NCBI RefSeq assembly: GCF_000145615.1
Contig: NC_014410.1
Coordinates: 1,971,501 to 2,035,500 of the forward strand
Source of the DNA: Thermoanaerobacterium thermosaccharolyticum DSM 571
GTDB taxonomy: Bacteria; Bacillota; Thermoanaerobacteria; Thermoanaerobacterales; Thermoanaerobacteraceae
Direction of reading: 5' to 3'
DNA length: 64,000 nt
The number at the start of each line of letters is the position of its first letter. Positions within the stretch are counted from its first letter, which is position 1. Positions 26,618-40,839 of this stretch are shown here, one piece after another. The notes beneath the pieces were generated by a model. That model was not told the origin of the DNA. It ran no database searches and saw only the letters and a list, made by a program, of their open reading frames with translations. A program made the position numbers and the translations under genes.

Positions 26618-27244
26618 ATGCTTTTAAAAGACAATGATATTGTTCTTTTTCAAGGAGATAGCGTCACAGATGCTGGTCGCAATAGGGAAAACCCTGACGA
26701 TCTAGGATATGGATATCCAAATATCATTGCTTCTTTGTTTGCAGCACTTCATCCGGAATTAAACGTTAAATTTTTAAATAGAGGAGTCAGTGGCAACAGA
26801 GTAAGAGACCTTAAAAATCGATGGACTACCGATTGTTTGGATCTAAAGCCTACAGTAGTAAGTATATTGATAGGTATAAATGACACTTGGAGAAATTACG
26901 ACAGCCATGACTACACATCTCCAGAAAAATTTGAAGAAGACTATAGGTACATACTAACAAGAACAAAAGAAGAGCTAAACGCAAAAATAATAATGATGGA
27001 ACCTTTCGTCCTACCAGAGCCAGAAGACCGCAAAGACTGGAGAGTGGATTTGGACCCAAAAATACATGTAGTAAGGAAGCTTGCTTACGAATTTGGAGCA
27101 TATTTTATTCCACTTGACGGTATCATGGCTCAATTTTCAATCATAAAAGATCCTCTTTTCTGGACAGTAGACGGCGTACATCCAACAAATGCGGGACATG
27201 CACTTATTGCAAAAGAATGGCTTAAATTAGTTAAAGCTTTATAA
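26618..27244 (+). CDS. SGNH/GDSL-family hydrolase
   Basis: Cytoplasmic esterase or deacetylase of 208 residues. Block I is FQGDSVTDAG (Ser nucleophile), the oxyanion Gly is in GVSGNRVRDL, the Asn in GINDTWR, and the Asp-His pair in VDGVHPTNAGH. No signal peptide, which suggests an intracellular substrate such as an acetylated xylo-oligosaccharide or other sugar ester. AAGGAGATG site before the ATG. Monocistronic, with a terminator; manA lies nearby but on the other strand. Confidence 0.92.
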   Translation: MLLKDNDIVLFQGDSVTDAGRNRENPDDLGYGYPNIIASLFAALHPELNVKFLNRGVSGNRVRDLKNRWTTDCLDLKPTVVSILIGINDTWRNYDSHDYTSPEKFEEDYRYILTRTKEELNAKIIMMEPFVLPEPEDRKDWRVDLDPKIHVVRKLAYEFGAYFIPLDGIMAQFSIIKDPLFWTVDGVHPTNAGHALIAKEWLKLVKAL

Positions 27245-27259
27245 ATAATTTTATTTCAT

Positions 27260-27294
27260 ACTGCCTCTGTATTCAAAAATGAGGCAGTTTTTTT
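27260..27294 (+). terminator. Terminator of the GDSL hydrolase gene
   Basis: ACTGCCTC / GAGGCAGT stem followed by seven T. Confidence 0.92.
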
Positions 27295-27297
27295 GAA

Positions 27298-27323
27298 ATA
27301 AAAATCCGACTTTGATAGCCGGA
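27298..27323 (-). terminator. Terminator of the tandem valine tRNA operon
   Basis: On the minus strand TCCGGC / GTCGGA (one G-U pair) then TTTTTATTT, 12 bp beyond tRNA-Val(CAC). Confidence 0.7.
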
Positions 27324-27334
27324 CATTTCTCATT

Positions 27335-27411
27335 TGGTGGGGTTAACAGGGCTCGAACCTGTGGCCTCTACGATGTGAGCGTAGCGCTCTAACCAGCTGG
27401 GCTATAACCCC
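27335..27411 (-). tRNA. tRNA-Val(CAC)
   Basis: Acceptor GGGGTTA/TAACCCC, anticodon CAC in loop CTCACAT, encoded CCA. Nearly identical to the adjacent Val(GAC) gene apart from the anticodon and a few bases. Confidence 0.93.
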
Positions 27412-27452
27412 ACTTTTTAAATATTAAGAATTTATGTATATAATTATCATGA

Positions 27453-27526
27453 TGGGGTTAACAGGGCTCGAACCTGTGACCTCTACGATGTCAACGTAGC
27501 ACTCTAACCAGCTGAGCTATAACCCC
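27453..27526 (-). tRNA. tRNA-Val(GAC)
   Basis: Acceptor GGGGTTA/TAACCCC, anticodon GAC in loop TTGACAT. The 3' end reads ATC, so CCA is not encoded. First gene of a two-tRNA unit. Confidence 0.93.
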
Positions 27527-27539
27527 AATCTGTAAGTTT

Positions 27540-27568
27540 AGTATATTATATTTTTTTATTTATGTCAA
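27540..27568 (-). promoter_or_regulatory. Sigma-A promoter of the tandem valine tRNAs
   Basis: TTGACA, 17-bp spacer, TATACT on the minus strand, 14 bp upstream of tRNA-Val(GAC). Confidence 0.85.
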
Positions 27569-27581
27569 TATTCCGTTTTCT

Positions 27582-28538
27582 TTAAATATACGACCTTACT
27601 ACTTTGCACTTCCCATCAATTATGTATCTATCAATAGACGCAGGAATTAATACTGATTCACCTCTTTTTAAGTGCATCATATCGTCCCCACAAACTAATT
27701 CACATTCACCTTCTACAACTACCAATGTATTGAATATTCCTTTCGTATCAATAATTACAGATGTATCTATATTTATTACGTCCGTATTAAAATATTTTGA
27801 CCTCACTACTTCTGCAATACTACCGCCTTCTATTTTTTTGTATTCAGGTACAATCTTATCACTCTTTAAATTAAAATCAATTACATCTAAAGCCTTATCT
27901 ATATGAAGCTCCCTTTTATTGCCATTATCGTCAACTCTATTGTAATCATAAACTCTGTAAGTAAGGTCAGAATTTTGCTGTATTTCACATATGAGTATAC
28001 CATCACCAATAGCATGTACCAAACCTGAAGGAATATAAACTACATCGCCAGGATTTATTTCAATCTCATTTAGGCAATCTTCCAATCTGCCTTCGTCCAG
28101 CAGTGTCTTAAACTGTTCCTTTGTAGTACCTTCTTTTAAACCGCAAACAAGTTTAGCACCTGGCTTCGCATCGATTATGTACCACATTTCTGTTTTACCG
28201 AGATCGCCATTCTCATGTTTGTACGCATAATCATCGTCTGGATGCACCTGCACCGATAGCTTGTCGTTTGCATCTATTATCTTTATCAGCAAAGGAAATC
28301 TATCATATGATTTACCTTCACCGTATATATCATTTTTATGCTGTTTTGCCAATTCATTTAATTTGACGCCGTCAAAACTGCCGCCTTCAACTTCGCTCAC
28401 TGCTGTCCTATTATCCGATATGCACCACAACTCACCGATTTTTTTACCGTAGGGAATATTAAAGCCATATTTTGTCTTTAACGCATCGCCTCCCCATATT
28501 CTCTCCATGAATATAGGTTTGAATTTTAATGGTTGCAT
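27582..28538 (-). CDS. manA: Mannose-6-phosphate isomerase, class I
   Basis: Zinc-dependent cupin isomerase of 318 residues interconverting mannose 6-phosphate and fructose 6-phosphate. Zinc ligands lie in VQVHPDD, KTEMWYI and the later GLVHAIGDG strand; the short Firmicute-type length is normal. It feeds GDP-mannose synthesis or mannose catabolism; a PIG-V-like mannosyltransferase at the window start may use mannose donors. AAGGTGGTG site before the ATG; followed 20 bp upstream on the same strand by deoD. Confidence 0.94.
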   Translation of the reverse strand: MQPLKFKPIFMERIWGGDALKTKYGFNIPYGKKIGELWCISDNRTAVSEVEGGSFDGVKLNELAKQHKNDIYGEGKSYDRFPLLIKIIDANDKLSVQVHPDDDYAYKHENGDLGKTEMWYIIDAKPGAKLVCGLKEGTTKEQFKTLLDEGRLEDCLNEIEINPGDVVYIPSGLVHAIGDGILICEIQQNSDLTYRVYDYNRVDDNGNKRELHIDKALDVIDFNLKSDKIVPEYKKIEGGSIAEVVRSKYFNTDVINIDTSVIIDTKGIFNTLVVVEGECELVCGDDMMHLKRGESVLIPASIDRYIIDGKCKVVRSYI

Positions 28539-28558
28539 TTAATCACCACCTTAAAAAA

Positions 28559-29260
28559 TTATTCTGCGACTTCAAAAGCAATTTTAATCATATCATTGAA
28601 TGTCTTTTGCCTTTCTTCTGCTGATGTTGCGTGACCAGTTACAAGGCTGTCGCTAACCGTCAATATAGTAAGCGCATTTACACCGTATTTAGCAGCTAAA
28701 GTGTAAAGACCTGCAGTCTCCATTTCAACTGCCAAAACTCCAAATTTTGCCCACAGTTTCCAGCTATCTTTATCATCGTTGTAAAATGTATCCGAAGAAA
28801 GGACGTTTCCTACTTTCACATTTATACCCATACTTGTAGCAGCATCATAAGCTTTTTTTAGAAGCTTAAAGCTAGCAGTTGGAGCATAATCCATGCCATT
28901 AAATCTAATCCTATTTATAGCGGAATCTGTTGAAGAAGACATTGCCAATATTACATCCCTAATATTTATATCGGGCTGCATTGAACCACATGTGCCAATT
29001 CTTATCAGATTTTTTACATTATAGCTTTCTATAAGCTCGTTCACATATATCGATATAGACGGTATGCCCATGCCTGTCCCTTGTACAGATACCCTTTTCC
29101 CTTTATAATTTCCTGTATACCCGTACATTCCGCGGACTTCATTATAGCACTTTACATCGCTTAAAAAATTCTCGGCAATATATTTAGCTCTTAAAGGATC
29201 TCCTGGAAGCAGCACTGTATTTGCTATTTCTCCTTCTTTTGCGCCAATGTGAATACTCAT
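28559..29260 (-). CDS. deoD: Purine nucleoside phosphorylase, DeoD type
   Basis: Hexameric purine nucleoside phosphorylase of 233 residues. [13 protein letters not shown] start, [11 protein letters not shown] phosphate loop, RIGTCGSM, and the [13 protein letters not shown] nucleoside-binding block with SDSLVTG carrying the catalytic Asp are all present. It cleaves purine nucleosides to base and ribose 1-phosphate in salvage. GAGGAG site. Located 20 bp upstream of manA and 63 bp downstream of mnmA on the same strand. Confidence 0.95.
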   Translation of the reverse strand: MSIHIGAKEGEIANTVLLPGDPLRAKYIAENFLSDVKCYNEVRGMYGYTGNYKGKRVSVQGTGMGIPSISIYVNELIESYNVKNLIRIGTCGSMQPDINIRDVILAMSSSTDSAINRIRFNGMDYAPTASFKLLKKAYDAATSMGINVKVGNVLSSDTFYNDDKDSWKLWAKFGVLAVEMETAGLYTLAAKYGVNALTILTVSDSLVTGHATSAEERQKTFNDMIKIAFEVAE

Positions 29261-29323
29261 AAATGCATCTCCTCTTCATATTTTATCCAATATTATATTA
29301 ACAAAAAAAGTTTAAATCTTCAA

Positions 29324-30442
<1,119 letters not shown>

Positions 30443-30477
30443 TTAGATTTACAACCTCTCTTAAAAATTAATTATTG

Positions 30478-30508
30478 AAAAAAACCCAATGCCATATGAC
30501 ATTGAGTT
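30478..30508 (-). terminator. Terminator of rnpB
   Basis: AACTCAATG / CATTGGGTT stem (one G-U pair) then seven T on the minus strand. Confidence 0.88.
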
Positions 30509-30525
30509 CTTTGCTTTAATTACGA

Positions 30526-30925
30526 GCAAGTCTATAAGCCGAGTTCTGTTTTAGATGGTCATCTATCTACGATATCAGTTGCCTGATACCTCTAGCGGTT
30601 TTACCCGAGGGTTAAGCGGGCCACTTATTATTCCCTCCTATTTTACCTTGCTCCAGGTGGGGTTTACAGAGCATTCCAGTCGCCTGGATGCTGGTGAGCT
30701 CTTACCTCGCCTTTCCACCCTTACCCGCTACTTATTTCGATATGTATAACGTACTTAATAAAATTACAATTCATATCAAAATAAATAGCAGGCGGTATAT
30801 CTCTGTTGCACTTTCCTTGGAGTCACCTCCACCGGGTATTACCCGGCACCTTGCCCTATGGAGCTCGGACTTTCCTCGTACATATTGTACGCGACCATCT
30901 GGCTTACTCGTACATTTTACTCTCT
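30526..30925 (-). ncRNA. rnpB: RNase P RNA (bacterial class A)
   Basis: Catalytic RNA of about 400 nt. Conserved region I reads GAGGAAAGTCCGAGCTCC on the minus strand near 30855-30875, with GGTAATACCCGG and GGTGACTCC following, and the 3' closing region includes GAACTCGGCTTATAGACTTGC. Ends are approximate, set by the promoter and terminator. Confidence 0.95.
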
Positions 30926-30934
30926 AGAGTTAAC

Positions 30935-30963
30935 ATGATATCACTATTGCTGTTAATTGTCAA
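30935..30963 (-). promoter_or_regulatory. Sigma-A promoter of rnpB
   Basis: TTGACA, 17-bp spacer, TATCAT on the minus strand, about 10 bp upstream of the RNase P RNA. Confidence 0.85.
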
Positions 30964-30973
30964 ATGGTAATTA

Positions 30974-32089
30974 TTACATGAATATAAATGGATCAGATTG
31001 TATTTCGCTTGTAATTACATTCAAATCTATATTCATTTTCTGTACTTCATCTCTTATATATTCTGCAATAAAATTTACTGAAATCTTCTCAGTGCCAAAG
31101 TGGCCTGCATCGATTATCGATAGTCCCAAATGTTTAGCATCTATTGCGTCATGGTATCCAACATCTCCTGTAATCAAAACATCGGCACCTTTAAAAGCTG
31201 ATATTGATACAAGATTACCACCGCTACCACCGCAAATAGCCACTTTATTTATGGTCTTTCGCAAATCGCCTACAACTCTAAGATTCTTTAGTCCTAACTT
31301 CGCTTTTACATCATTGGCAAGGTCTCCTAATGTAGTACCTTTTATGTATCCTATTCTTCCTATTCCATATTCATTATATAGCGTCTCTACTGGATATATA
31401 TCATACGCTACTTCTTCATATGGATGAACTTTCAGCATAGCGCTTATTATTCTATTAACCAATTTTTCTGGAGCAATCGTCTCAATCCTTATTTCTTGTG
31501 TATTTTCCACTTTACCTATTTCGCCTATGAAAGGATTTGTTCCCTCTAATGGTCTAAAACTCCCTGTACCCAATATTTGAAAAGTACAATCACTGTAATT
31601 TCCTATAAATCCGGCACCTGCATTGCACATAGCGGTTTTTACTATCTCCTCATATCCAATAGGCACATACACGACGATTTTCTTATATCCTTCTTTGTAT
31701 GTAACCTGCAATATTTCCTCATTGTATATACCAAGTATATTGCAAAGAATATCGTTCATTCCACCCTTTGCAGCGTCAAAGTTAGTATGCGCCGAATAAA
31801 CTGGGATATCTTCTTTTACTAATAGGCTTATTATTTCACCCGCTGGATTATCTGTACGTACGTTCTTTAAAGGTCTAAATATAATTGGATGATGTGTGAT
31901 AATCATGTCTACATCTTTTGATATAGCCTCTTTTACAACTTCTTTCGTTGCATCAAGGGCTACCATCACAGTAGAGACATCTTTTTGAGGATTTCCAACT
32001 AGTAGGCCTATGTTATCCCAATCTTCTGCACACTTATGTGGTGCAAGTTTGTCAATCATTCCGGCTATTGTCTGGCATTTCAGACTCAT
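30974..32089 (-). CDS. Nif3-like dinuclear metal centre protein
   Basis: Protein of 371 residues with the two-part NIF3 fold and an inserted PII-like domain (about residues 125-235), as in Firmicute YqfO. Metal ligands appear in THHPIIF, AHTNFD and DAGHFGTE. Often misnamed GTP cyclohydrolase I type 2; the activity is unproven. The ATG at 32089 has GAGGTG at proper spacing, five codons inside the longer frame. It overlaps the 3' end of trmK by 38 bp, the standard yqfN-yqfO arrangement. Confidence 0.92.
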   Translation of the reverse strand: MSLKCQTIAGMIDKLAPHKCAEDWDNIGLLVGNPQKDVSTVMVALDATKEVVKEAISKDVDMIITHHPIIFRPLKNVRTDNPAGEIISLLVKEDIPVYSAHTNFDAAKGGMNDILCNILGIYNEEILQVTYKEGYKKIVVYVPIGYEEIVKTAMCNAGAGFIGNYSDCTFQILGTGSFRPLEGTNPFIGEIGKVENTQEIRIETIAPEKLVNRIISAMLKVHPYEEVAYDIYPVETLYNEYGIGRIGYIKGTTLGDLANDVKAKLGLKNLRVVGDLRKTINKVAICGGSGGNLVSISAFKGADVLITGDVGYHDAIDAKHLGLSIIDAGHFGTEKISVNFIAEYIRDEVQKMNIDLNVITSEIQSDPFIFM

Positions 32090-32792
32090 ATAATAACACC
32101 TCATATTTTTTAATTTTATGCAAAATATCCTCTTTTAAAGAGACACTATTATTGCTTTTAGAAACTTCGTCAACTATTTTATTCAACTTTCCTATCTTAT
32201 ATCTTATATAATCTTTAAGCAAAGGGTGACTCTTTTCAAAGAGTTTTTTGCCTATTTCAAAAAAAATCTCATCGTCAACCGTTTCAATTCCATGCTCAAC
32301 AGTTATTATTTCGAAAAATTTACCTTTTTCGAAAACAAGGTCTTCATCAATAATTGAATAACCATTTTCATAAATATATCTCCGAAGATGGTCTGATGAT
32401 GTCATAGGCTGCAAAATAAACCTCTTTATCGTTGATGCAATATTTTTATCTTTTTCCAAAATATCTGCTATTAGTATTCCACCCATTCCTGCTATTATTG
32501 CAGTATCGACTTCGTAAGGTTTTACAACGCTTAATCCATCACCAAGTCGTACAATAATATTTTCTGACAACTTGTGCCTTTCGATCTCATCAATAGCTTT
32601 ATTAATGGAAGCTAATTTTACATCAGATGCAATAATGTAGTCTGAAATGCCATTTGAATAGAGATAGACAGGTATATAACCATGATCTGTCCCAATATCT
32701 GCAACTTTTGAATGAACTTGTACCATTTCAACAATAGACTTTAATCTCTTTGACAGCTTCATTTTATAAAATAAAAAGCATTTGTTAATCAA
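32052..32792 (-). CDS. trmK: tRNA (adenine(22)-N1)-methyltransferase
   Basis: Class I SAM methyltransferase of 246 residues. Motif I is ADIGTDHGYIPVYL, followed by IASDV (motif II), GDGLSV and IAGMGGILI; the last is diagnostic for TrmK. C-terminal helices form a coiled coil. TTG start at 32792 is 8 nt from AAAGGA; a downstream ATG at 32762 lacks a site. It sits directly downstream of the tRNA pair and upstream of Nif3, as in Bacillus. Confidence 0.92.
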   Translation of the reverse strand: MINKCFLFYKMKLSKRLKSIVEMVQVHSKVADIGTDHGYIPVYLYSNGISDYIIASDVKLASINKAIDEIERHKLSENIIVRLGDGLSVVKPYEVDTAIIAGMGGILIADILEKDKNIASTIKRFILQPMTSSDHLRRYIYENGYSIIDEDLVFEKGKFFEIITVEHGIETVDDEIFFEIGKKLFEKSHPLLKDYIRYKIGKLNKIVDEVSKSNNSVSLKEDILHKIKKYEVLLYESEMPDNSRND

Positions 32793-32814
32793 ATGCCTGT
32801 CCTTTCATCTTATA

Positions 32815-32890
<76 letters not shown>

Positions 32891-32895
32891 TAATA

Positions 32896-32970
32896 TGGCT
32901 CCTCAGGTAGGGCTCGAACCTACAACCTACCGGTTAACAGCCGGTTGCTCCACCATTGAGCTACTGAGGA
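32896..32970 (-). tRNA. tRNA-Asn(GTT)
   Basis: Acceptor TCCTCAG/CTGAGGA, anticodon GTT in loop CTGTTAA, discriminator G and encoded CCA. Confidence 0.95.
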
Positions 32971-32981
32971 ATACAATAATT

Positions 32982-33009
32982 ATTATACTACATTTTTGTC
33001 TTGTGTCAA
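32982..33009 (-). promoter_or_regulatory. Sigma-A promoter of the tRNA-Asn/CAT unit
   Basis: TTGACA, 16-bp spacer, TATAAT on the minus strand, 12 bp upstream of tRNA-Asn. It may also drive trmK and Nif3. Confidence 0.88.
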
Positions 33010-33021
33010 GCCTGTATTAAA

Positions 33022-34095
33022 CTAATCTAAAAAGTCTTTCAACTTTTTGCTGCGGCTTGGGTGTCTCAACTTTCTTAAAGCTTTTGCTTCTATCTGTCTT
33101 ATTCTCTCCCTCGTAACATTAAACTCTTTACCAACTTCCTCCAGTGTCCTTGCTCTGCCGTCATCTAACCCAAACCTCAACCTCAATACTTTTTCTTCTC
33201 TAGGAGTCAATGTGTCAAGAACATCTATAAGCTGCTCCTTTAGCATTGTAAACGCCGCTGCCTCTGCTGGAGCTGGAGCATCTTCATCAGGTATAAAATC
33301 ACCAAGATGGCTATCTTCTTCTTCACCAATAGGAGTCTCCAATGATACTGGTTCCTGAGCTATTTTCATTATTTCTCTGACTTTATCTACCGACATATCC
33401 ATTTCTTTAGCAATCTCTTCCGGCAGTGGATCACGTCCTAATTCTTGCAAAAGCTGTCTTGAAACTCTTATAAGCTTATTAATAGTTTCTACCATATGAA
33501 CAGGGATTCTTATTGTTCTAGCCTGATCAGCTATTGCCCTTGTTATTGCCTGCCTTATCCACCATGTAGCATATGTGCTGAATTTGAAGCCTTTTCTGTA
33601 ATTAAACTTTTCAACAGCTTTCAAAAGCCCCAAGTTTCCTTCTTGTATTAAATCGAGAAACTGCATACCTCTTCCTACATATCTTTTTGCGATACTAACT
33701 ACAAGCCTTAAATTTGCCTCAGTCAGCCTCTTTTTGGCTTCTTCATCTCCTTTTTCTATCCTTTTTGCAAGCTCTATCTCTTCATCAGGAGATAAAAGAG
33801 GAATCTTGCCAATCTCCTTTAAGTACATTCTTACCGGATCATCGATGTTAATGCCTTCAGGAATGGATAAATCCAAGTCTAAATCCTCTTCAGGTATCAA
33901 TTCTTCCTGCTGAGGCTCTTCTCCTACAATTTCTATCCCCAACTTTTCAAATGTGTCATAGACTTTCTCGATTTGTTCAGCATCCATGTCGATATCTTCA
34001 AGAGAATTCATTATCTCATTGTAAGTCAGCATTCCATTTTTTTTGCCTTTATCAATAAGTTCTTTTATAGAATTCTTTACTTTTTCTTTGTTCAC
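33022..34095 (-). CDS. rpoD: RNA polymerase primary sigma factor (sigma-A)
   Basis: Housekeeping sigma of 357 residues. A short region 1.1 is followed by region 1.2 ([11 protein letters not shown]), region 2 ([28 protein letters not shown]), region 3 and region 4 with the helix-turn-helix [19 protein letters not shown]. The GTG at 34095 is chosen because AAGGAGGGG lies 7 nt upstream; the ATG at 34134, inside the dnaG end, has only a distant site. Third gene of the dgt-dnaG-rpoD macromolecular synthesis operon. Sigma-A-type promoters elsewhere in the window match its consensus. Confidence 0.96.
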   Translation of the reverse strand: MNKEKVKNSIKELIDKGKKNGMLTYNEIMNSLEDIDMDAEQIEKVYDTFEKLGIEIVGEEPQQEELIPEEDLDLDLSIPEGINIDDPVRMYLKEIGKIPLLSPDEEIELAKRIEKGDEEAKKRLTEANLRLVVSIAKRYVGRGMQFLDLIQEGNLGLLKAVEKFNYRKGFKFSTYATWWIRQAITRAIADQARTIRIPVHMVETINKLIRVSRQLLQELGRDPLPEEIAKEMDMSVDKVREIMKIAQEPVSLETPIGEEEDSHLGDFIPDEDAPAPAEAAAFTMLKEQLIDVLDTLTPREEKVLRLRFGLDDGRARTLEEVGKEFNVTRERIRQIEAKALRKLRHPSRSKKLKDFLD

Positions 34096-34126
34096 GGGTG
34101 TCCCCTCCTTATGGGTAACCTTTTTA

Positions 34127-35923
34127 TCAGCCATTTTTTAACTTCAGCATCTCCTTTTCATAATTCTGTAATTGTACTAAAAGTTCTCTCTCTTTTTCAA
34201 TGTCACCAGCAATATAAGAATCATCGATTTCCTTTTTAATGCGAACTATCTTCCTGCTTAAATCGTCTTTTATTATCTCTCTGATGCAATCATCAACTAT
34301 TTTTTCATTAATTTCTTTCTCGCTATACAGTATATCGAATATATCGTTAAATTCGTCTCTTAATTTAGCATTGTCCAACATAAAGCTTAAGTCTTTTATA
34401 TCTACATGTCCTCCATCTTCAAGCCTTTCAAAAATAAATGTTATAACAGACTTTAAAAGTTCATCGTCAATGTCATTTATGTCCAGCTTTTCTTTTACCT
34501 TATCATAAAGTTTATTATCAATTAGCAGCAATGCAATCAAATACTTAAGGGATGGTATCTTTTTTATCCCACTGTATTTAATATTATGCCTATTATTGCC
34601 AACTGTATACCTAATTTTTTTATTATTTTGTACAAAACCCTTGACAAATTGATCTATTTCTGCTCTAATAGTGTTTTCAGGTATTTGAGCATCTTTTGCT
34701 ACTATTGATACATATACATCTCTTTTTACTTTATCTTTAATTGTAGAAAGATCCTTACATACCTTTTTGATATATTTGATTCTGTCTGCAGGATTATTCA
34801 AATCTAAATCCTGCTTATACTTTTTAATTTTATACTCTATCAATGTGTCTGTTTTTTCAAGAAGCTTTTTAAACGCATCAAAACCTTCTTTTCTTACGTA
34901 TTCATCAGGATCCTTTCCATTTGGCACTGTTAAGATATTCACATTTAAGTTTAACTCATCTAATAAATTAAGTCCCCTGATTGTTGCCTCTACACCAGCT
35001 TCATCTGCATCGTAAGATATGACAACTATATTTTTATATTTTTTAATGAGTTTACCTTGCTCTAGAGTCAGAGCCGTACCTAATGACGCAACAACATTGT
35101 CAATTCCACTTTGATACAAAGCAATAGCATCCATATATCCTTCAACGATGATAAATTTATCTTCCCTCGTCTTTTTAGCATAATTAATTCCATATAGCGT
35201 CTTGCCTTTTTTAAAAACAATAGTTTCAGGAGTGTTTAAATATTTTGGTTTCATATTATCAAGCACTCTACCGCCAAATCCTATTACATTGTTTTTTTCA
35301 TCAATTATTGGGAACATTACTCGATTTCTAAACCTGTCATAGAATCTACCATTATTGCTTTTTGATATTAAGCCTGCATTAACCATCGTATCTATACTAT
35401 ATTTATGCTCTTTTAAATATTTCAATAATTCGAGTCCACTCGATGGTGAATATCCAAGGCCAAATCTTTTTATCGTAACGTCATCTATACCTCTATCGTA
35501 AAGATATTTTAAAGCGGCTTGTCCAGATCTAGAATAAAGGCATTTGTAATAAAATATAGCAGCTAATCTATTTATCTCATATATTTCTTCTTTCAGCTTT
35601 TTCTTTTGATACTCTATGCCTGATAAATTTTCTTCCTCGATTTTTATACCAGCTTTATCTGCCAAGAATTCAACGGCTTCCTTAAAACCTATATTTTCTA
35701 TATTCATTACAAAGGTAATGACATTTCCGCTTGCATGGCAACCAAAACAATGATAAAGCTGTTTTTCTTGACTTACATTGAAGGATGGTGTTTTTTCATG
35801 ATGGAATGGGCATAATCCTTTAAAGTCTTTTCCAGATCTCTTTAATGAAACATAATTTGAAACTATATCAACTATATCATTTTCTTCTATAACTCTATCA
35901 ATTACGTCTTTCGAATAAGACAT
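34127..35923 (-). CDS. dnaG: DNA primase
   Basis: 598-residue primase. Zinc-binding [11 protein letters not shown] and CFGCHASG, the catalytic TOPRIM domain ([18 protein letters not shown]) and a C-terminal helicase-interacting helical region are present. The start at 35923 follows AAAGGTGGTG and gives the conserved N-terminus MSYSKDVID; the longer frame lacks a site. It synthesises primers at the replication fork with DnaB. Middle gene of the operon with dgt and rpoD. Confidence 0.96.
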   Translation of the reverse strand: MSYSKDVIDRVIEENDIVDIVSNYVSLKRSGKDFKGLCPFHHEKTPSFNVSQEKQLYHCFGCHASGNVITFVMNIENIGFKEAVEFLADKAGIKIEEENLSGIEYQKKKLKEEIYEINRLAAIFYYKCLYSRSGQAALKYLYDRGIDDVTIKRFGLGYSPSSGLELLKYLKEHKYSIDTMVNAGLISKSNNGRFYDRFRNRVMFPIIDEKNNVIGFGGRVLDNMKPKYLNTPETIVFKKGKTLYGINYAKKTREDKFIIVEGYMDAIALYQSGIDNVVASLGTALTLEQGKLIKKYKNIVVISYDADEAGVEATIRGLNLLDELNLNVNILTVPNGKDPDEYVRKEGFDAFKKLLEKTDTLIEYKIKKYKQDLDLNNPADRIKYIKKVCKDLSTIKDKVKRDVYVSIVAKDAQIPENTIRAEIDQFVKGFVQNNKKIRYTVGNNRHNIKYSGIKKIPSLKYLIALLLIDNKLYDKVKEKLDINDIDDELLKSVITFIFERLEDGGHVDIKDLSFMLDNAKLRDEFNDIFDILYSEKEINEKIVDDCIREIIKDDLSRKIVRIKKEIDDSYIAGDIEKERELLVQLQNYEKEMLKLKNG

Positions 35924-36051
35924 AAACACCACCTTTATATTTAGTTCGACAAAAAACAGTAAAATCCTCTTTTTTATAAACAATTATAAAATTTTCACGG
36001 AAATAATATATTCGACATAAATTCCTAAAATCCTGCTTGTCTTTTTATATT

Positions 36052-37062
36052 TTAAAAATTTTTATCTTCCCACGGTGAAGGCAAAAAAAGCTCTTTATAT
36101 TTGATTATAGCGTACTTATCAGTCATTCCAGCTATATAATCTGCTACTGCTCTCTCTTTTCCGTATTTATATGTCAACTCAACAAATTCTTTCGGCATAC
36201 CATCTACATTCTCGTAAAAATAATTAAAAAGTTGCTCGACAACCTTTTTGGCTTTAATTTCTTCGCTTTTTGCTTTAGATCCTATATATACTTTTTTAAA
36301 TAAAAAATCTCTGAGACTGTAAGTCGCCTCATAGATATCATCACTCATAGATATATCATTTTTACCCATGCTATTCTCGATTATGTCTCTTACCATTGTA
36401 TTTATTCTCTTGCTGTGGGTATCTCCCAATATTTGCCTTAAATCTCTAGGTATATCATCATTTGTCAATATTTTACCTCTTATAGCATCATCTATATCAT
36501 GGTTTACATACGCTATTTTATCAGACAGTTGAACTATCTTTCCCTCAAGAGTTCCTGGACTGCCTGAAGTAGAATGATTTAGTATTCCATCTCTTACTTC
36601 CCAAGTCAAATTGAGTCCTGAACCATTGTTTTCTAATACGTCAACAACTCTCAAGCTCTGTACATTATGCCTAAAGCCGTCCTTTAAAAGTTTGTTCAAT
36701 ACTTGCTCTCCGGAATGTCCAAAAGGAGTATGACCCAAGTCATGCCCCAATGCAATCGCTTCAGTCAAATCCTCATTAAGCCTTAAAGCTCTTGCAATCG
36801 TCTTTGAGATCTGAGCAACTTCTAAAGTATGAGTCAATCTCGTCCTATAGTGATCTCCTTCAGGCGAAATAAAAACTTGCGTTTTATGGCTTAATCTTCG
36901 AAATGCCTTACAATGTATGATTCTATCCCTGTCCCTTTGAAAATCTGTACGTATATCGCACTTTTCTTCTTCGCTAACTCTTCCTTTTGTTTCCATACTG
37001 TGTGCTGCATACGGTGATAGTATTTTATATTCCATATCTTCAGATATTTCTCTTATATTCAT
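36052..37062 (-). CDS. dgt: dGTPase-like HD-domain phosphohydrolase
   Basis: 336-residue HD hydrolase of the short dgt-like class. HD metal ligands lie in [24 protein letters not shown] and a later NHDIDD. It probably hydrolyses dNTPs and so adjusts pools for replication, which fits its place upstream of dnaG. It starts behind GAGAAGGTG. About 130 bp separate it from dnaG. Confidence 0.92.
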   Translation of the reverse strand: MNIREISEDMEYKILSPYAAHSMETKGRVSEEEKCDIRTDFQRDRDRIIHCKAFRRLSHKTQVFISPEGDHYRTRLTHTLEVAQISKTIARALRLNEDLTEAIALGHDLGHTPFGHSGEQVLNKLLKDGFRHNVQSLRVVDVLENNGSGLNLTWEVRDGILNHSTSGSPGTLEGKIVQLSDKIAYVNHDIDDAIRGKILTNDDIPRDLRQILGDTHSKRINTMVRDIIENSMGKNDISMSDDIYEATYSLRDFLFKKVYIGSKAKSEEIKAKKVVEQLFNYFYENVDGMPKEFVELTYKYGKERAVADYIAGMTDKYAIIKYKELFLPSPWEDKNF

Positions 37063-37121
37063 CTTATCACCTTCTCAAAAAAGAAAACCCAAAAAGGGTT
37101 TTATTCCACAACCAAACGATA

Positions 37122-37361
37122 TTATTTTCCCATCAGCAATGTTAATATCAATGAAGTAATGATAAATACGACTGCACTGATTGTCGTAAGTCTCTCCAAA
37201 GTGCCTTCCATCGTCCTTGCCTTATTTTTGCCAAAGAAAGTTTCAGCACCACCTGCTATAGCTCCAGATATACCTGCACTTTTGCCCTGTTGCAACAAAA
37301 TAACTGCCATCATAAATAAACTGACAATAATATGAATTATAAGTACTATTATTTTTAGCAT
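37122..37361 (-). CDS. secG: Preprotein translocase subunit SecG
   Basis: 79-residue protein with two membrane helices joined by the conserved LLQQGKSAGISGAIAGG-type loop (GGAETFFGK), as expected for the small SecYEG subunit. Start with a GGAGG site 7 nt away. Single gene between dgt and the UPF0251 gene. Confidence 0.94.
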   Translation of the reverse strand: MLKIIVLIIHIIVSLFMMAVILLQQGKSAGISGAIAGGAETFFGKNKARTMEGTLERLTTISAVVFIITSLILTLLMGK

Positions 37362-37475
37362 ATGTTTAACCTCCGAAAATCAGATTTACGTGCATACTAC
37401 ACTATTTTTATTATATAACAATAACTTATTCATATCAAGCATAAATTTAAAATCGTGAAAGGGATTAAAATATAA

Positions 37476-37832
37476 TTACTCATCTTCATTTATATCCATA
37501 CCGTGCCTGTGGCAATGACCATGATGTACTGTATCGTCTCCATAAACTTTGTAATTTCCGCCCTCCACTTTAATTGCCTTTCCATTAACAAGAGCATCAG
37601 CAACTTTCTCACGAGCGGAAATAATAATTCTAAAAAATGTTGGCCTTGAAACTTTCATCTTTTCTGCACACTCTTCTTGCTCTAAACCTTCCAAATCCTT
37701 TAGCCTAATAGCTTCAAATTCTTCGACTGTAAGCACTACTTCATTTAAAGAATGCATAGGTATCCCTACCGGCTTGAAATAATTAACGTTTGGTTCACAT
37801 TTTACCCATCTGCATTTTTGAGGTCTTGGCAT
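37476..37832 (-). CDS. UPF0251 (DUF134) DNA-binding protein
   Basis: 118-residue protein with the family start MPRPQKCRWV, the motif VEEFEAIRLKDLEGLEQEE and a sigma-4-like helix-turn-helix (CAEKMKVSRPTFFRII). The tail ends in a His-rich segment (HHGHCHRHG) that may bind metal. The family is common in anaerobes near iron-molybdenum cofactor-like genes, but no such neighbour is here. The ATG at 37832 is taken because it begins the conserved family N-terminus. Confidence 0.85.
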   Translation of the reverse strand: MPRPQKCRWVKCEPNVNYFKPVGIPMHSLNEVVLTVEEFEAIRLKDLEGLEQEECAEKMKVSRPTFFRIIISAREKVADALVNGKAIKVEGGNYKVYGDDTVHHGHCHRHGMDINEDE

Positions 37833-37935
37833 ATTATCACATCCCATATTCTTTTATACATGTTATAGTACTATTTTAACACTTATCTGATATTTACATC
37901 AAGATATTAATAAAAGACATGTTATTCTGAACACA

Positions 37936-37969
37936 AAAAGAAACCCAATAAATTTATTGGGTTTCTTTA
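37936..37969 (-). terminator. Terminator of the glycolytic operon
   Basis: AAAGAAACCCAAT / ATTGGGTTTCTTT nearly perfect 13-bp stem with short loop just after eno; T-rich on both strands. Confidence 0.92.
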
Positions 37970-37978
37970 TAATGCTTC

Positions 37979-40827
<2,849 letters not shown>

Positions 40828-40839
40828 GCAATCCTCTCC

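Noticed and set aside
30555-30927. Open frames on the plus strand over rnpB
   Set aside because: The region is RNase P RNA on the other strand; the frames have no ribosome site.
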